From: CALJFL01 sp039964455
Lineage (GTDB): Bacteria > Pseudomonadota > Gammaproteobacteria > Pseudomonadales > Halieaceae
DNA: 64,000 nucleotides
Direction: 5' to 3'
Assembly (NCBI GenBank): GCA_039964455.1
Contig: JBDVXK010000025.1
Coordinates: 213,909-277,908 of the forward strand
The notes under the pieces were generated by a model, which saw nothing but the letters and a program-made list of their open reading frames with translations, searched no databases and was not told the DNA's origin. This document shows, piece after piece, positions 29,709 through 36,854 of the stretch. The translations under genes were made by a program, and so were the position numbers. How positions within the stretch are numbered: position 1 is the first letter of the stretch; each line of letters starts with the position of its first letter.

Positions 29709-30338
29709 CTAGTGTTTATGTGACCGCAGGCCACCTGCTATCAAGGCCTTGGCACTTTGTACCAAACGCTTCCCGTCAAGGCGTCGACTGCGACGAATCC
29801 ATTCCAAAAGCATTCCATCGGTAAAGGCTACCAGCACAGCAGCCTCCTCCCGAGGCGCCAGCGATTGATCAAATTCGCCCTGATCCTGCCCCAACTTGAC
29901 CACCCGTTCCATTTCCTCATGATAGTGGTCATAGAGCTGTTCCAGCGAGCTCGCGATGGCTTGATCCTGCCCGTAGAATTCCAGCGACATCAGTATTGGC
30001 AGTACAAGTAGCTCATTGTTTTCTGCGCCCACACCCGCCGCCCATTCCACAAACATTTCCAACTGGCTATCCGCGGGTGCATCAGAGTCGCGCATTTGCT
30101 CAAAGATGCCCGCATAAAGTGCGGCTGACTCAGCCAGCAACGCCAGTAGCAACGCTGACTTTCCCTTGAAATAAAAATACACAGCACCTTTGGTCAGGCC
30201 GGCCTGACTGGCGATATCATCGATGCTGGTCGCGCCATACCCACGGGTGACGAAAAGCGCCAGTGCAGCGCTCAACACCTGTTCGGTGCTCTGCTCACGT
30301 CGCTCCTGATTACTACGCCGATTGGTACTAGACGCCAT
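29709..30338 (-). CDS. TetR/AcrR family transcriptional regulator
   Basis: Repressor-type regulator of 209 aa. The N-terminal helix-turn-helix (about 20-65) reads as a TetR domain: FVTRGYGATSIDDIASQAG and LTKGAVYFYFKGKSALL. The rest is an all-helical ligand and dimer domain resembling TetR_C_6 (BetI/AcrR-like). Its ATG overlaps the stop of the upstream AraC gene by one base (TGATG), so the two regulators are translationally coupled. Acyl-CoA-type ligands are common in this family and the flanking catabolic cluster suggests one here. A TetR-operator-like palindrome lies at 36793-36814, upstream of the oxygenase operon. Confidence 0.88.
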   Translation of the reverse strand: MASSTNRRSNQERREQSTEQVLSAALALFVTRGYGATSIDDIASQAGLTKGAVYFYFKGKSALLLALLAESAALYAGIFEQMRDSDAPADSQLEMFVEWAAGVGAENNELLVLPILMSLEFYGQDQAIASSLEQLYDHYHEEMERVVKLGQDQGEFDQSLAPREEAAVLVAFTDGMLLEWIRRSRRLDGKRLVQSAKALIAGGLRSHKH

Positions 30339-31375
30339 CAGTGGCTCTTCATGTTATCGCGGAAATCAGTTGGAGAGGTCCCGGTCCAGCGACGGAAGCT
30401 GCGGGCAAAGTTACTGCAGTCCGAAAAGCCCAGCATATAGGCTATCTCATTCACCGTGAGATCGGCTCTGGTAATGTATTCCTCTGCCAGTTCCCGTCGG
30501 GTATCGCCCAACAGTTGTTGGTAACTGATGCCGGCCTGTTTTAGCTCAGCGGAAAGCGATTGCTCATCCATGTCCAGAGCCTCCGCCAGCATATCGAGCG
30601 AGAACTGACCTCTGGGTAGCAATTCAAACAAAGCCATGCGGGCTGCATTGCGAATATCGATCTTGACCAGCGTCTTCAGATAATTGTAGACCAGGCTCTC
30701 ACTGTGCCGTGCCAGCTCTGCATTGCCGCCGGCCAGGGGAGTATCGAGGTCCTCCTCGGAAAAATAAATAACGGTAGCTGGTGCACCATACTCGATTGGG
30801 CAACGAAAATAGGCGTCGTATTCCTCCGTAAAACCCTCTGGTTCAGGAAAGGCCATAGCGATTCGCAGGGGTGAAAATCTGGGAGTAGACACCATTCGTA
30901 TCAATTTAAGCATGGTAGCCACCCAGGCAGACTCATGTAACAGAACCTCATAGGGTTCCCCAAACATCTCCTGGAGTACTATCTGCTGATAACGCAACCC
31001 TCCGTGCCCATCAAACTCGACATCGTCACCAGTATTGATATAGGCCCAATAGCGTTGCAAGCGCATACAAAATGCGCGCAGCGTGGTTGAGGATGTCAAC
31101 ATTACGCCAAAGGAATGATAGGTTGCCGGGTTAACAAATTCGGTATATTTGATGCCGAAAAGCGGATCAATCTTGCTGCCGCCCTGGGCGATTAATGCCT
31201 GATGTAAAAGGCCCACCGGAACACGTGCGTCAAAAGCCGGCGTGGAATCGATATCAATACCGGCATCTGCCAATGCTGCAGTGCCATTCAGCCCATAGGC
31301 ATCGAGTGTCTTGGCAACACAGATGACGCTCCCAATATAGCTGGTGTGCGGCGTATCGCTCGCCGTATCACTCAT
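30338..31375 (-). CDS. AraC family transcriptional regulator (arabinose-binding-like N-terminal domain)
   Basis: Regulator of 345 aa. The long N-terminal domain (about 15-210) is of the OruR/ArgR-like 'Arabinose_bd' type. The C-terminal double helix-turn-helix (about 240-345) has EYITRADLTVNEIAYMLGF and SNFARSFRRWTGTSPTDFR. Relatives respond to small hydrophobic or amino-acid effectors. The ATG at 31375 sits behind AGAGAG; a GTG two codons earlier is less well spaced. It is cotranscribed with the TetR gene and located just downstream of the hydratase genes, so it probably governs the 31-38 kb operon. Similar regulators lie at 38547 and 57274. Confidence 0.88.
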   Translation of the reverse strand: MSDTASDTPHTSYIGSVICVAKTLDAYGLNGTAALADAGIDIDSTPAFDARVPVGLLHQALIAQGGSKIDPLFGIKYTEFVNPATYHSFGVMLTSSTTLRAFCMRLQRYWAYINTGDDVEFDGHGGLRYQQIVLQEMFGEPYEVLLHESAWVATMLKLIRMVSTPRFSPLRIAMAFPEPEGFTEEYDAYFRCPIEYGAPATVIYFSEEDLDTPLAGGNAELARHSESLVYNYLKTLVKIDIRNAARMALFELLPRGQFSLDMLAEALDMDEQSLSAELKQAGISYQQLLGDTRRELAEEYITRADLTVNEIAYMLGFSDCSNFARSFRRWTGTSPTDFRDNMKSH

Positions 31376-31399
31376 GCGCACTCTCTTTTATTATGGCTC

Positions 31400-31434
31400 T
31401 GTGCGTATTATGGGGCACATAGACGAATTGGCAA
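31400..31434 (-). promoter_or_regulatory. Candidate sigma-70 promoter of the AraC-TetR pair, with overlapping dyad
   Basis: On the minus strand TTGCCA (31434-31429) is followed after 16 bases by CATAAT (31412-31407), each matching five of six consensus bases. A TGTGC-N10-GCACA dyad (31400-31419) covers the -10 box and could be an operator for autoregulation. The expected start of transcription is near 31400, about 25 bases before the ATG. Confidence 0.5.
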
Positions 31435-31454
31435 AGAACGACTATTTCACACAA

Positions 31455-31880
31455 TCACTTGCCTAGCTCAACCAGAGCCTTGCAAGTGACGGTTTTACCA
31501 CGATCACTTTCCACCCACATATCTAATGAAATAGTGCCAGCAGCCTCATCTACAGACTCGACGAGTCCCTTGAAGAAAATAGTATCGCCCACCGCATTAA
31601 ATATCATCATGCGCAATGGTCCGATTTTTTTAATGCGAGCTTTGGGGCCAACCCAATCACGCATAAGGCGCTCGAACATTCCCATCAAAAAATAGGTATT
31701 AGCGAAAGCATCAGGCGCGCCCGTTGCTTTTGCTACCCCGGCGTCGTGATGAATAAGTGACAGGTCTCGGTTCGCTCCAGCCTCCATCACCAGCCGCTGC
31801 AGTGTTATAGGGATCTGAATGGTAGGCAACTCATCGCCCACGGCGACACTGGCCAGCTCAATATTGTCCTCGAGGCTCAT
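31455..31880 (-). CDS. MaoC-like hydratase subunit
   Basis: Hot-dog-fold protein of 141 aa in the MaoC/(R)-hydratase family, predicted to hydrate a 2-enoyl-CoA. The catalytic dyad is seen in RDLSLIHHD, matching the D-x-N-P-x-H pattern of hydratase 2. Its start overlaps the stop of the neighbouring FAS1-like subunit by ATGA. Pairs of this kind form heteromeric enoyl-CoA hydratases such as ChsH1/ChsH2 of steroid side-chain breakdown, in which only one subunit carries the dyad. It ends the oxygenase-aldolase operon. Confidence 0.82.
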   Translation of the reverse strand: MSLEDNIELASVAVGDELPTIQIPITLQRLVMEAGANRDLSLIHHDAGVAKATGAPDAFANTYFLMGMFERLMRDWVGPKARIKKIGPLRMMIFNAVGDTIFFKGLVESVDEAAGTISLDMWVESDRGKTVTCKALVELGK

Positions 31881-32437
31881 GACTTTGCCTCCCCTGACGA
31901 CGCGACAAAGCGAAAGATATCCAGATAGGACACTGCAACTACTTCACCCGACTGCTTGGTATAGGTATCTTCCTGACGCAGAAAGGCACCCTTCCCAACC
32001 CGCAGTTCCTTGTGTTTGATGTCGACCAATTTTGAGGTGCAGGTGACTACGTCACCCGGATACAGTGGTTCAAAAAACTCCACTTCTATACTGGTGGCAA
32101 AGCTCTTGTCGCATGGTGCAGGCACATCGAATATGACCGGAATCTGGATCTGGGTCGGCTCGTCGTCAATTTTTGCCGCCGCATCACCGGGGTTCCAATA
32201 AGCGGCTATGCCATAGGTAAACACCATAGACGCAGGGGCAACAATGTCTTTATACCCCGCATCGTGCGCTGCACCCGCTTCGGTATGAATAGTACTCGCA
32301 AATTCCTTGGGCTCCAGCCAACGCCGGATACTGCCCTGCTCAACGGGGTCCGGGCCAACCGACTTTCCCACCACCTTACCCAGGTACTGTTCGGTTTCCT
32401 CCCAGCTACCCCAGAGTCCCCAACTCGGCTCTGACAC
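31877..32437 (-). CDS. FAS1-like dehydratase / MaoC N-terminal-domain hydratase subunit
   Basis: Hot-dog protein of about 186 aa resembling the N-terminal half of double-hot-dog hydratases (FAS1-like dehydratase domain). It has the segment WEETEQYLGK near the start and GAAHDAGYKDIVAP in the substrate loop, without the full D/H dyad of its neighbour. The best start is GTG at 32437, two bases after the DUF35 stop (TAGTAGTG). The open frame runs to 32539, but that part overlaps the DUF35 gene and is arginine-rich nonsense. Likely the structural half of a heteromeric enoyl-CoA hydratase with the 31455 product. Confidence 0.78.
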   Translation of the reverse strand: MSEPSWGLWGSWEETEQYLGKVVGKSVGPDPVEQGSIRRWLEPKEFASTIHTEAGAAHDAGYKDIVAPASMVFTYGIAAYWNPGDAAAKIDDEPTQIQIPVIFDVPAPCDKSFATSIEVEFFEPLYPGDVVTCTSKLVDIKHKELRVGKGAFLRQEDTYTKQSGEVVAVSYLDIFRFVASSGEAKS

Positions 32438-32439
32438 TA

Positions 32440-32850
32440 CTATTTCACCGGGCGGAAAAAAGGCAGGGTGACGTCTTCTGTCACGTCCCTGAAGACCACC
32501 TCGACTTCCATTCCGATGTGTACGTCTTCTGGCTCGCATTCCACCAGATTAGTGTGCATGCGAATACCCTCGGGCAAGTCTATCCAGGCGAGGATAATCG
32601 GCAGATCCTCAACGAACATTTCCTCAACACCTTCAAGGGTAACTGAGTAGGTATAAACAGTTGCCTTGCCGGATGCTTCAACCCAGCCAAGATCCTGACT
32701 CCAGCACTTGGGACAGTCTCGCCTGGGATAAAAGATATTCGTGTCGCAGCTATTGCAGTGTTGAATTAACAATTTGTGCTGCTTGGTACCATCCCAGAAG
32801 CCCTTACTGTAGGGCTGTATCTCAGGCAATGGTTTGTTGTAGTCGCTCAT
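32440..32850 (-). CDS. DUF35 / OB-fold zinc-ribbon protein, thiolase/aldolase partner
   Basis: A 136-aa acyl-CoA-associated protein with an N-terminal rubredoxin-like zinc ribbon (CNSCDTNIFYPRRDCPKC, four cysteines at about 31-50) and a C-terminal OB fold. DUF35 proteins bind thiolase-fold partners; in steroid catabolism the DUF35 domain of ChsH2 docks to the aldolase Ltp2. The ATG at 32850 has a strong GGGAGGG ribosome site and overlaps the stop of the thiolase-fold gene by ATGA. The frame extends to 32880 inside that gene. Synthesis is thus coupled to its presumed partner. Confidence 0.86.
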   Translation of the reverse strand: MSDYNKPLPEIQPYSKGFWDGTKQHKLLIQHCNSCDTNIFYPRRDCPKCWSQDLGWVEASGKATVYTYSVTLEGVEEMFVEDLPIILAWIDLPEGIRMHTNLVECEPEDVHIGMEVEVVFRDVTEDVTLPFFRPVK

Positions 32851-34028
32851 TTGGGCGCCCTCCCAAAGACAGTTGTACACGTGTTCATCACCGATCCACC
32901 AGAGGTTGTGAGAATCGCATTTTCACAGTTTTCAACCTGCCGCTCCCCGGCCTCGCCACGCAATTGCCTGACCGTATCAAGATAAAATGCCATGCTCACG
33001 CCGGAACCTGTATGGCCACGTCCAGTAGCGTCTCCCATTGTGGTGCAGGGTAGATCGCCCCCTGGGCCACAGCGGCCATCTGCCCACAGACTTGCGCCCT
33101 GGCCTTCTTCGCAGACTCCATAGCCTTCCAGCGCGCTGCACTGCGTGTAGGGGTAAGCGCCGTAGATCTGGCGAAGATCCATATCATCGATAGACAAGCC
33201 TGCCTGAGCCAGCGCATCCTGGCTTGATTCTCGATAGGCCTTGCGATGGAATACGTCTTCGCGCATAAACGGTGTCGCACTCATGAAACGAGTGCCATGC
33301 CCACGTTTGTAGACCGCCTTATCGCCCATCTCTGCCGCTATATCCTGCGACGTTACCAGCATGGCGCCACCGCCATCGGCCAGCAAATTACATTCCTTGG
33401 CTTTCAACGGGGTGCTTATCATGCGTGAGTTCATCACATCGTCCAGCGTGATGGGCTTACCGTAGAAAATTGAGAGAGGGTCTAAGGCACCCCAGGCTCG
33501 CAAAGCGACAGTAACCGCGGCTAGCTGCTCTTCAGTAGCCCCGGTCTCGTACATATAGCGCTGGGTAATCAAACCCATGGAGCCATTGAAGGTTACTCCG
33601 TAGGGATACTCAAACTGCTTATCCAGCGGGGCGGTAGCAAAGAAATTTATTAGCTGTTGCGGCGGTATGTCCGATTGAATAGTGGTGTGGGGAACCAGGA
33701 CAAAATCGGCCTGACCACTCTCTATATGCTGCTCGGCAAGCCTCAAACAATTGGTAGTGGATGCACCCCCGGCATTACAAATTGCGATATCCCGACAGCC
33801 CTCCAAACCCATAACCTCGGGAATTTTACCCAGAGACATGTCGTTCTGCATGCTCGGCTGAGCCATTGGATTGTTTGATATCACTGCGCCAATCTGGTTC
33901 TTGTCGATACCCGCATCGCGTACCGCTTCCATGCAAACATCCAGCAGGATATCCCACCGGGTACGTTCCGGATCGCGACTTGTAGGCACCTCTCCAATGC
34001 CGACAATCGCCAGCCCTCTTTTCTTCAT
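32847..34028 (-). CDS. Thiolase-fold protein, probable Ltp2-type aldolase (SCP-x/lipid-transfer thiolase family)
   Basis: Thiolase-superfamily protein of 393 aa. Aligning by eye to SCP-x thiolases, the nucleophile position (NNCSTGS in the mammalian protein) reads CNAGGASTTNC here (84-94), so the cysteine is replaced by glycine. The histidine of GHTGSG and the late TTSGGS are kept. Lipid-transfer-like members without that cysteine, such as Ltp2, act as retro-aldolases and need a DUF35 partner, which follows immediately. I therefore favour C-C cleavage of a hydroxyacyl-CoA over thiolysis. The start at 34028 (MKKRG) follows GAGGAA; the frame to 34064 has no ribosome site. An ordinary thiolase role is the alternative. 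Confidence 0.8.
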   Translation of the reverse strand: MKKRGLAIVGIGEVPTSRDPERTRWDILLDVCMEAVRDAGIDKNQIGAVISNNPMAQPSMQNDMSLGKIPEVMGLEGCRDIAICNAGGASTTNCLRLAEQHIESGQADFVLVPHTTIQSDIPPQQLINFFATAPLDKQFEYPYGVTFNGSMGLITQRYMYETGATEEQLAAVTVALRAWGALDPLSIFYGKPITLDDVMNSRMISTPLKAKECNLLADGGGAMLVTSQDIAAEMGDKAVYKRGHGTRFMSATPFMREDVFHRKAYRESSQDALAQAGLSIDDMDLRQIYGAYPYTQCSALEGYGVCEEGQGASLWADGRCGPGGDLPCTTMGDATGRGHTGSGVSMAFYLDTVRQLRGEAGERQVENCENAILTTSGGSVMNTCTTVFGRAPK

Positions 34029-34103
34029 CCTGAAATTCCTCGTTTTAAAACTCGGGCGAAGCACTCACTCGCCCCGTGGTCATAAGAAAGATAACTGCCC
34101 GTT

Positions 34104-34967
34104 TCAATCATCCTCGGCGTATTCAGCACGATCAAAAAGATCCAGATTATCGTCGATACTGACCGCCAGCGGGCGTCGCAATGAAACGGTGTCAGCGTCG
34201 GTAGGAATCATAAACTCCCAGAGCGTATCCGGCAGAATTGAGCCGCTGGTGCGGCGACGAATGGAATCCCAATCACCCTCCAGGCCCTGCTCCATTATCG
34301 AGGTGAGCTCCTCGTCGGTCATGCCCACAGCATTGGCCAGCTTGCCCAGTGACTCCTCAACAAAGCCCAGTCGCGCATCCCATACAGAACTGGAGCGCAC
34401 ACCTTCCTGCAGCAGAAGATCGGTCCCCGACCGCTCCTTGCTGTCGAACCATGCCAGTACCTGCGGCACCCGGCGAATAACCGCTTCCTTGATATCGTTA
34501 TGGTCAGATTCATCCGCGGCCTTCAGCCAGCCCTCCAGACCGATACGGTGAAAGTAGAGCTCCTTACCAAAATGCTTGACCATACCCTTGATAGAAGGAA
34601 CGGCGCTGCTGTCCTTAAATGTGTTCAGCATGCGCCATAAGGCCACCTCGGCAAGGAAAGTGGAAACCAAAAAATCTCCCCAGTTCTCCGGCGGTGAAGA
34701 CAGCATCTGCATGTCGTGCAGCTGCTCACGACTTCGGCCAAACTCTAATTGATGCTCGGGCAGATCCAGCTCTTCTTCGAGGTAGCGAAACATCGCGCGG
34801 GTATGCCCAAGCGTGTCCTGAGCCATACCGGCAAACGCAGAGCAGTCGGTCAAGCTACGGCCATTGAGCATAACCTTGATATACCAGTGGCCCAGCACCC
34901 AGTCACTGTCGGCTATACACAGCATTTCCGCGGTAAGTTCTTTCTTTGCTCTTTCGCTCACTATCAC
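34104..34967 (-). CDS. PaaC-like subunit of a phenylacetyl-CoA epoxidase-type oxygenase
   Basis: Protein of 287 aa in the PaaA/PaaC ferritin-like family, most like PaaC, the structural partner of the catalytic PaaA. It is helical, with ADSDWVLGHWYIKVM near the start, MAQDTLGHTRAM where the second helix pair lies, and FLAEVALWRMLN. In PaaC the diiron site is degenerate, and here too a full set of ExxH motifs is lacking. The GTG start at 34967 is set by GAGGA seven bases before it. It is the last oxygenase gene before the thiolase-fold gene. Confidence 0.82.
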   Translation of the reverse strand: MIVSERAKKELTAEMLCIADSDWVLGHWYIKVMLNGRSLTDCSAFAGMAQDTLGHTRAMFRYLEEELDLPEHQLEFGRSREQLHDMQMLSSPPENWGDFLVSTFLAEVALWRMLNTFKDSSAVPSIKGMVKHFGKELYFHRIGLEGWLKAADESDHNDIKEAVIRRVPQVLAWFDSKERSGTDLLLQEGVRSSSVWDARLGFVEESLGKLANAVGMTDEELTSIMEQGLEGDWDSIRRRTSGSILPDTLWEFMIPTDADTVSLRRPLAVSIDDNLDLFDRAEYAEDD

Positions 34968-35022
34968 TTGCTAGTCCTCATTGCTATTTCATCGGTTTGC
35001 CACACGGTTGCGGCACAGACAT

Positions 35023-35238
35023 CTAGTCGCCCGGTAATTTTCCTTCCCACTTCATCCACCCAAAGGTGCTGTGGCAGTCGTTACATTTCATCGAAATCTC
35101 TGAAACCGTGCCGCCGAAAGGGCTTACAACTTCGGTCTGCTTGGATTCACACCAGGGACATGCAACCTGTTCGTCATACAGGTCGCCGAAGGCCTGCTTC
35201 GGGCCCTGGTCCGGTTTTTTAACGCCATCAGCTGACAT
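35023..35238 (-). CDS. Stand-alone zinc-ribbon domain of PaaD
   Basis: A 71-aa protein matching only the C-terminal zinc-ribbon part of PaaD: CPWCESKQTEVVSPFGGT, then CNDCHSTFGWMKW, two CxxC pairs. In known paa operons this domain is fused behind the DUF59 domain in one PaaD protein thought to aid cluster or metal assembly. Here it is a separate gene starting three bases after the PaaB-like stop, with the DUF59 half on the other side of paaB. Confidence 0.8.
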   Translation of the reverse strand: MSADGVKKPDQGPKQAFGDLYDEQVACPWCESKQTEVVSPFGGTVSEISMKCNDCHSTFGWMKWEGKLPGD

Positions 35239-35241
35239 GAA

Positions 35242-35487
35242 TCAGGCAGTCCCTACAATATCGTTGGGGGCAATAATTGGGATTACATCATCTCGCCTGA
35301 CCATGCACATCTCGGTCCACACTTTCTCGGAATACATCAGCCTGGCCTGGGACAAAGCGGTCTCAAAATTTGGCGCGCTTAAACACCCAATGTGCGCAAG
35401 GTGGCCATCCATCTCTTCTCGCGCAAACACCTCGTAATAATCGTAAGTGGTTACCGGCAGAGGTATTTTGTCTTTCACTAAGCCCAT
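35242..35487 (-). CDS. PaaB-like subunit of the oxygenase
   Basis: Small protein of 81 aa resembling PaaB, which bridges PaaA-PaaC units in the phenylacetyl-CoA epoxidase. The matching core is YEVFAREEMDGHLAHIGCL followed by NFETALSQARLMYSEK and the VRRDDVI ending. AGGAG lies nine bases before the ATG. It is placed between the two halves of PaaD. Confidence 0.82.
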   Translation of the reverse strand: MGLVKDKIPLPVTTYDYYEVFAREEMDGHLAHIGCLSAPNFETALSQARLMYSEKVWTEMCMVRRDDVIPIIAPNDIVGTA

Positions 35488-35499
35488 TTTTGGGAACTC

Positions 35500-35814
35500 C
35501 TAAATACAATATCCATGATCTCTGGCGATGATGCGGGCATCTGGCGTGATGTCATTGCGGTTCCACTCATGATCCCACTCGACTTTTACCTTCACCCTGG
35601 ATACGCCATCTACGGCGCCCACCGCTTCTTTCAATTCCGACTGAATCAAGTCCCAGGCAGGACAGCCCACGCAGGGAAACACCAAGCCAACATCGACAAT
35701 GCCATCGGCATCAATATCCACCCGCCGCACCATGCCCATGTCGGGCAAACTTACATTCATATGCGGGTCCATCACTGTATCCAGTGCCGCACGCACAGCC
35801 GTTTCGGCTACCAC
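35500..35814 (-). CDS. DUF59 (MIP18-like) domain of PaaD as a separate protein
   Basis: A 104-aa protein equivalent to the N-terminal half of PaaD: DPHMNVSLPDMGMVRRVDI followed by FPCVGCPAWDLIQ. The cysteine-containing loop is the mark of the MIP18/PaaD family, which assists Fe-S or diiron maturation. The zinc-ribbon half of normal PaaD is absent and is encoded at 35023-35238. The GTG start at 35814 overlaps the end of the PaaA-like gene by seven bases and is preceded by GTGGGGTGA. It belongs to the same operon. Confidence 0.82.
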   Translation of the reverse strand: MVAETAVRAALDTVMDPHMNVSLPDMGMVRRVDIDADGIVDVGLVFPCVGCPAWDLIQSELKEAVGAVDGVSRVKVKVEWDHEWNRNDITPDARIIARDHGYCI

Positions 35815-36761
35815 AATTTGTCACCCCACTCTTCCCGCTGCAGCCGCTCGTAGCAGGCGGGGCGCATTGGGCCACCTGTTTTGAAGTTGCCAATTGCACG
35901 ATCCCAGGTCGTCTCTTCCCATTCCCAGTCCATTTTTTCGGCATCAAAGGTCATCGGATATGGCATGCCGTCAATCACGTAGTCCTTTGTTTCCTCGTCA
36001 AACTTAGCGGGAACATCAAGGCCAGTCCGTTCTGCAAAATCAGTGGCGGATTTCAGCCATTTGGCGCGCATCGTGTCGTTGGACCACTCTCGCACTTTGT
36101 AGGTCAATTGGTCCGGGTGACCCTTGAGATGATCAGGCCTTCCATACCAGTGGTAGCCCCACGGGAAAATCCACTTGACGGCGTCTTGTACCAACTTTCT
36201 GGTTTCGTCGTTCTGATTGAAGTAATACTTGGTCCACATTGCGCCATGACGAAAGTGGAACGCTTCCTCGAAGTTCACTTTTTTCAGGGTTCTGCGGTAG
36301 GGAGCAAAACTGCAGTGCAGCTCCAGATCCCAGGTAGTAAAGCGACCGGCGCGATCCAGGAAGGCCTGAGAAACCACGAATTCGGCGTAGTTGCGCACGG
36401 GAAACTCCATAATCGGTAGTGACCAATAGGTGTTCGGATCCGCTTCGAATGCCAGTTTTTGCATATCGACGCCAAAGCGCTCATACAACATGCCCTGCTG
36501 GTGCGCGTGACCTACCTCGTCCTGAATCGTGCCGCAGATTGCCACCTTGGCACCGATATCGGGTGCGACACGAAATGCGGTATAGGCCCAGGTTAGAACG
36601 GTTACCTCACTCTGGGCAGCAATCTCCAGGGTCCTCTGCAGAATAGCCTTGTACCGGGGGGTCAGTTCGTCCATGTCCTCGATTAACTCGCCCGCCTGAA
36701 TTCGGGCCAGAAGCGCCTCTTCAGCGGACTCATCTATCGCTAGTGCCTGTGTGCTACTCAT
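35808..36761 (-). CDS. PaaA-like catalytic subunit, diiron oxygenase
   Basis: Ferritin-like diiron oxygenase subunit of 317 aa, homologous to PaaA, which epoxidises phenylacetyl-CoA. The expected iron ligands are all visible: E52 (QSEVT), E82 and H85 (QDEVGH), D136 (LDRAG), E166 and H169 (EEAFH). The enzyme should therefore be active. The C-terminal GGPMRPACYERLQREEWG differs from E. coli PaaA. The ATG at 36761 follows GAGG by six bases; an ATG four codons earlier is too close to it. The aldolase/hydratase genes downstream suggest a larger substrate than phenylacetyl-CoA. No PaaE reductase is nearby. Confidence 0.86.
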   Translation of the reverse strand: MSSTQALAIDESAEEALLARIQAGELIEDMDELTPRYKAILQRTLEIAAQSEVTVLTWAYTAFRVAPDIGAKVAICGTIQDEVGHAHQQGMLYERFGVDMQKLAFEADPNTYWSLPIMEFPVRNYAEFVVSQAFLDRAGRFTTWDLELHCSFAPYRRTLKKVNFEEAFHFRHGAMWTKYYFNQNDETRKLVQDAVKWIFPWGYHWYGRPDHLKGHPDQLTYKVREWSNDTMRAKWLKSATDFAERTGLDVPAKFDEETKDYVIDGMPYPMTFDAEKMDWEWEETTWDRAIGNFKTGGPMRPACYERLQREEWGDKLW

Positions 36762-36792
36762 AAAATGCCTCATACGTTATCTGCAAATCGTC

Positions 36793-36814
36793 ACATACCT
36801 ACTATACAGTATGT
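36793..36814. promoter_or_regulatory. TetR-type operator-like palindrome upstream of the oxygenase operon
   Basis: ACATAC (36793-36798) and GTATGT (36809-36814) are a perfect dyad spaced by ten bases, with an inner TACT-N4-AGTA dyad. It is 32 bases before the PaaA-like start and contains a TATAGT box on the minus strand. The form is common for TetR regulators; the TetR gene at 29709 is the obvious candidate. Confidence 0.55.
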
Positions 36815-36854
36815 AAGTGCCCGGAACCCACATCAATTTGTGCTAATTGGCTGG

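Noticed and set aside
35784..36419. Plus-strand open frame of 211 codons
   Set aside because: Antisense to the PaaA-like gene, whose diiron motifs fix the true strand.
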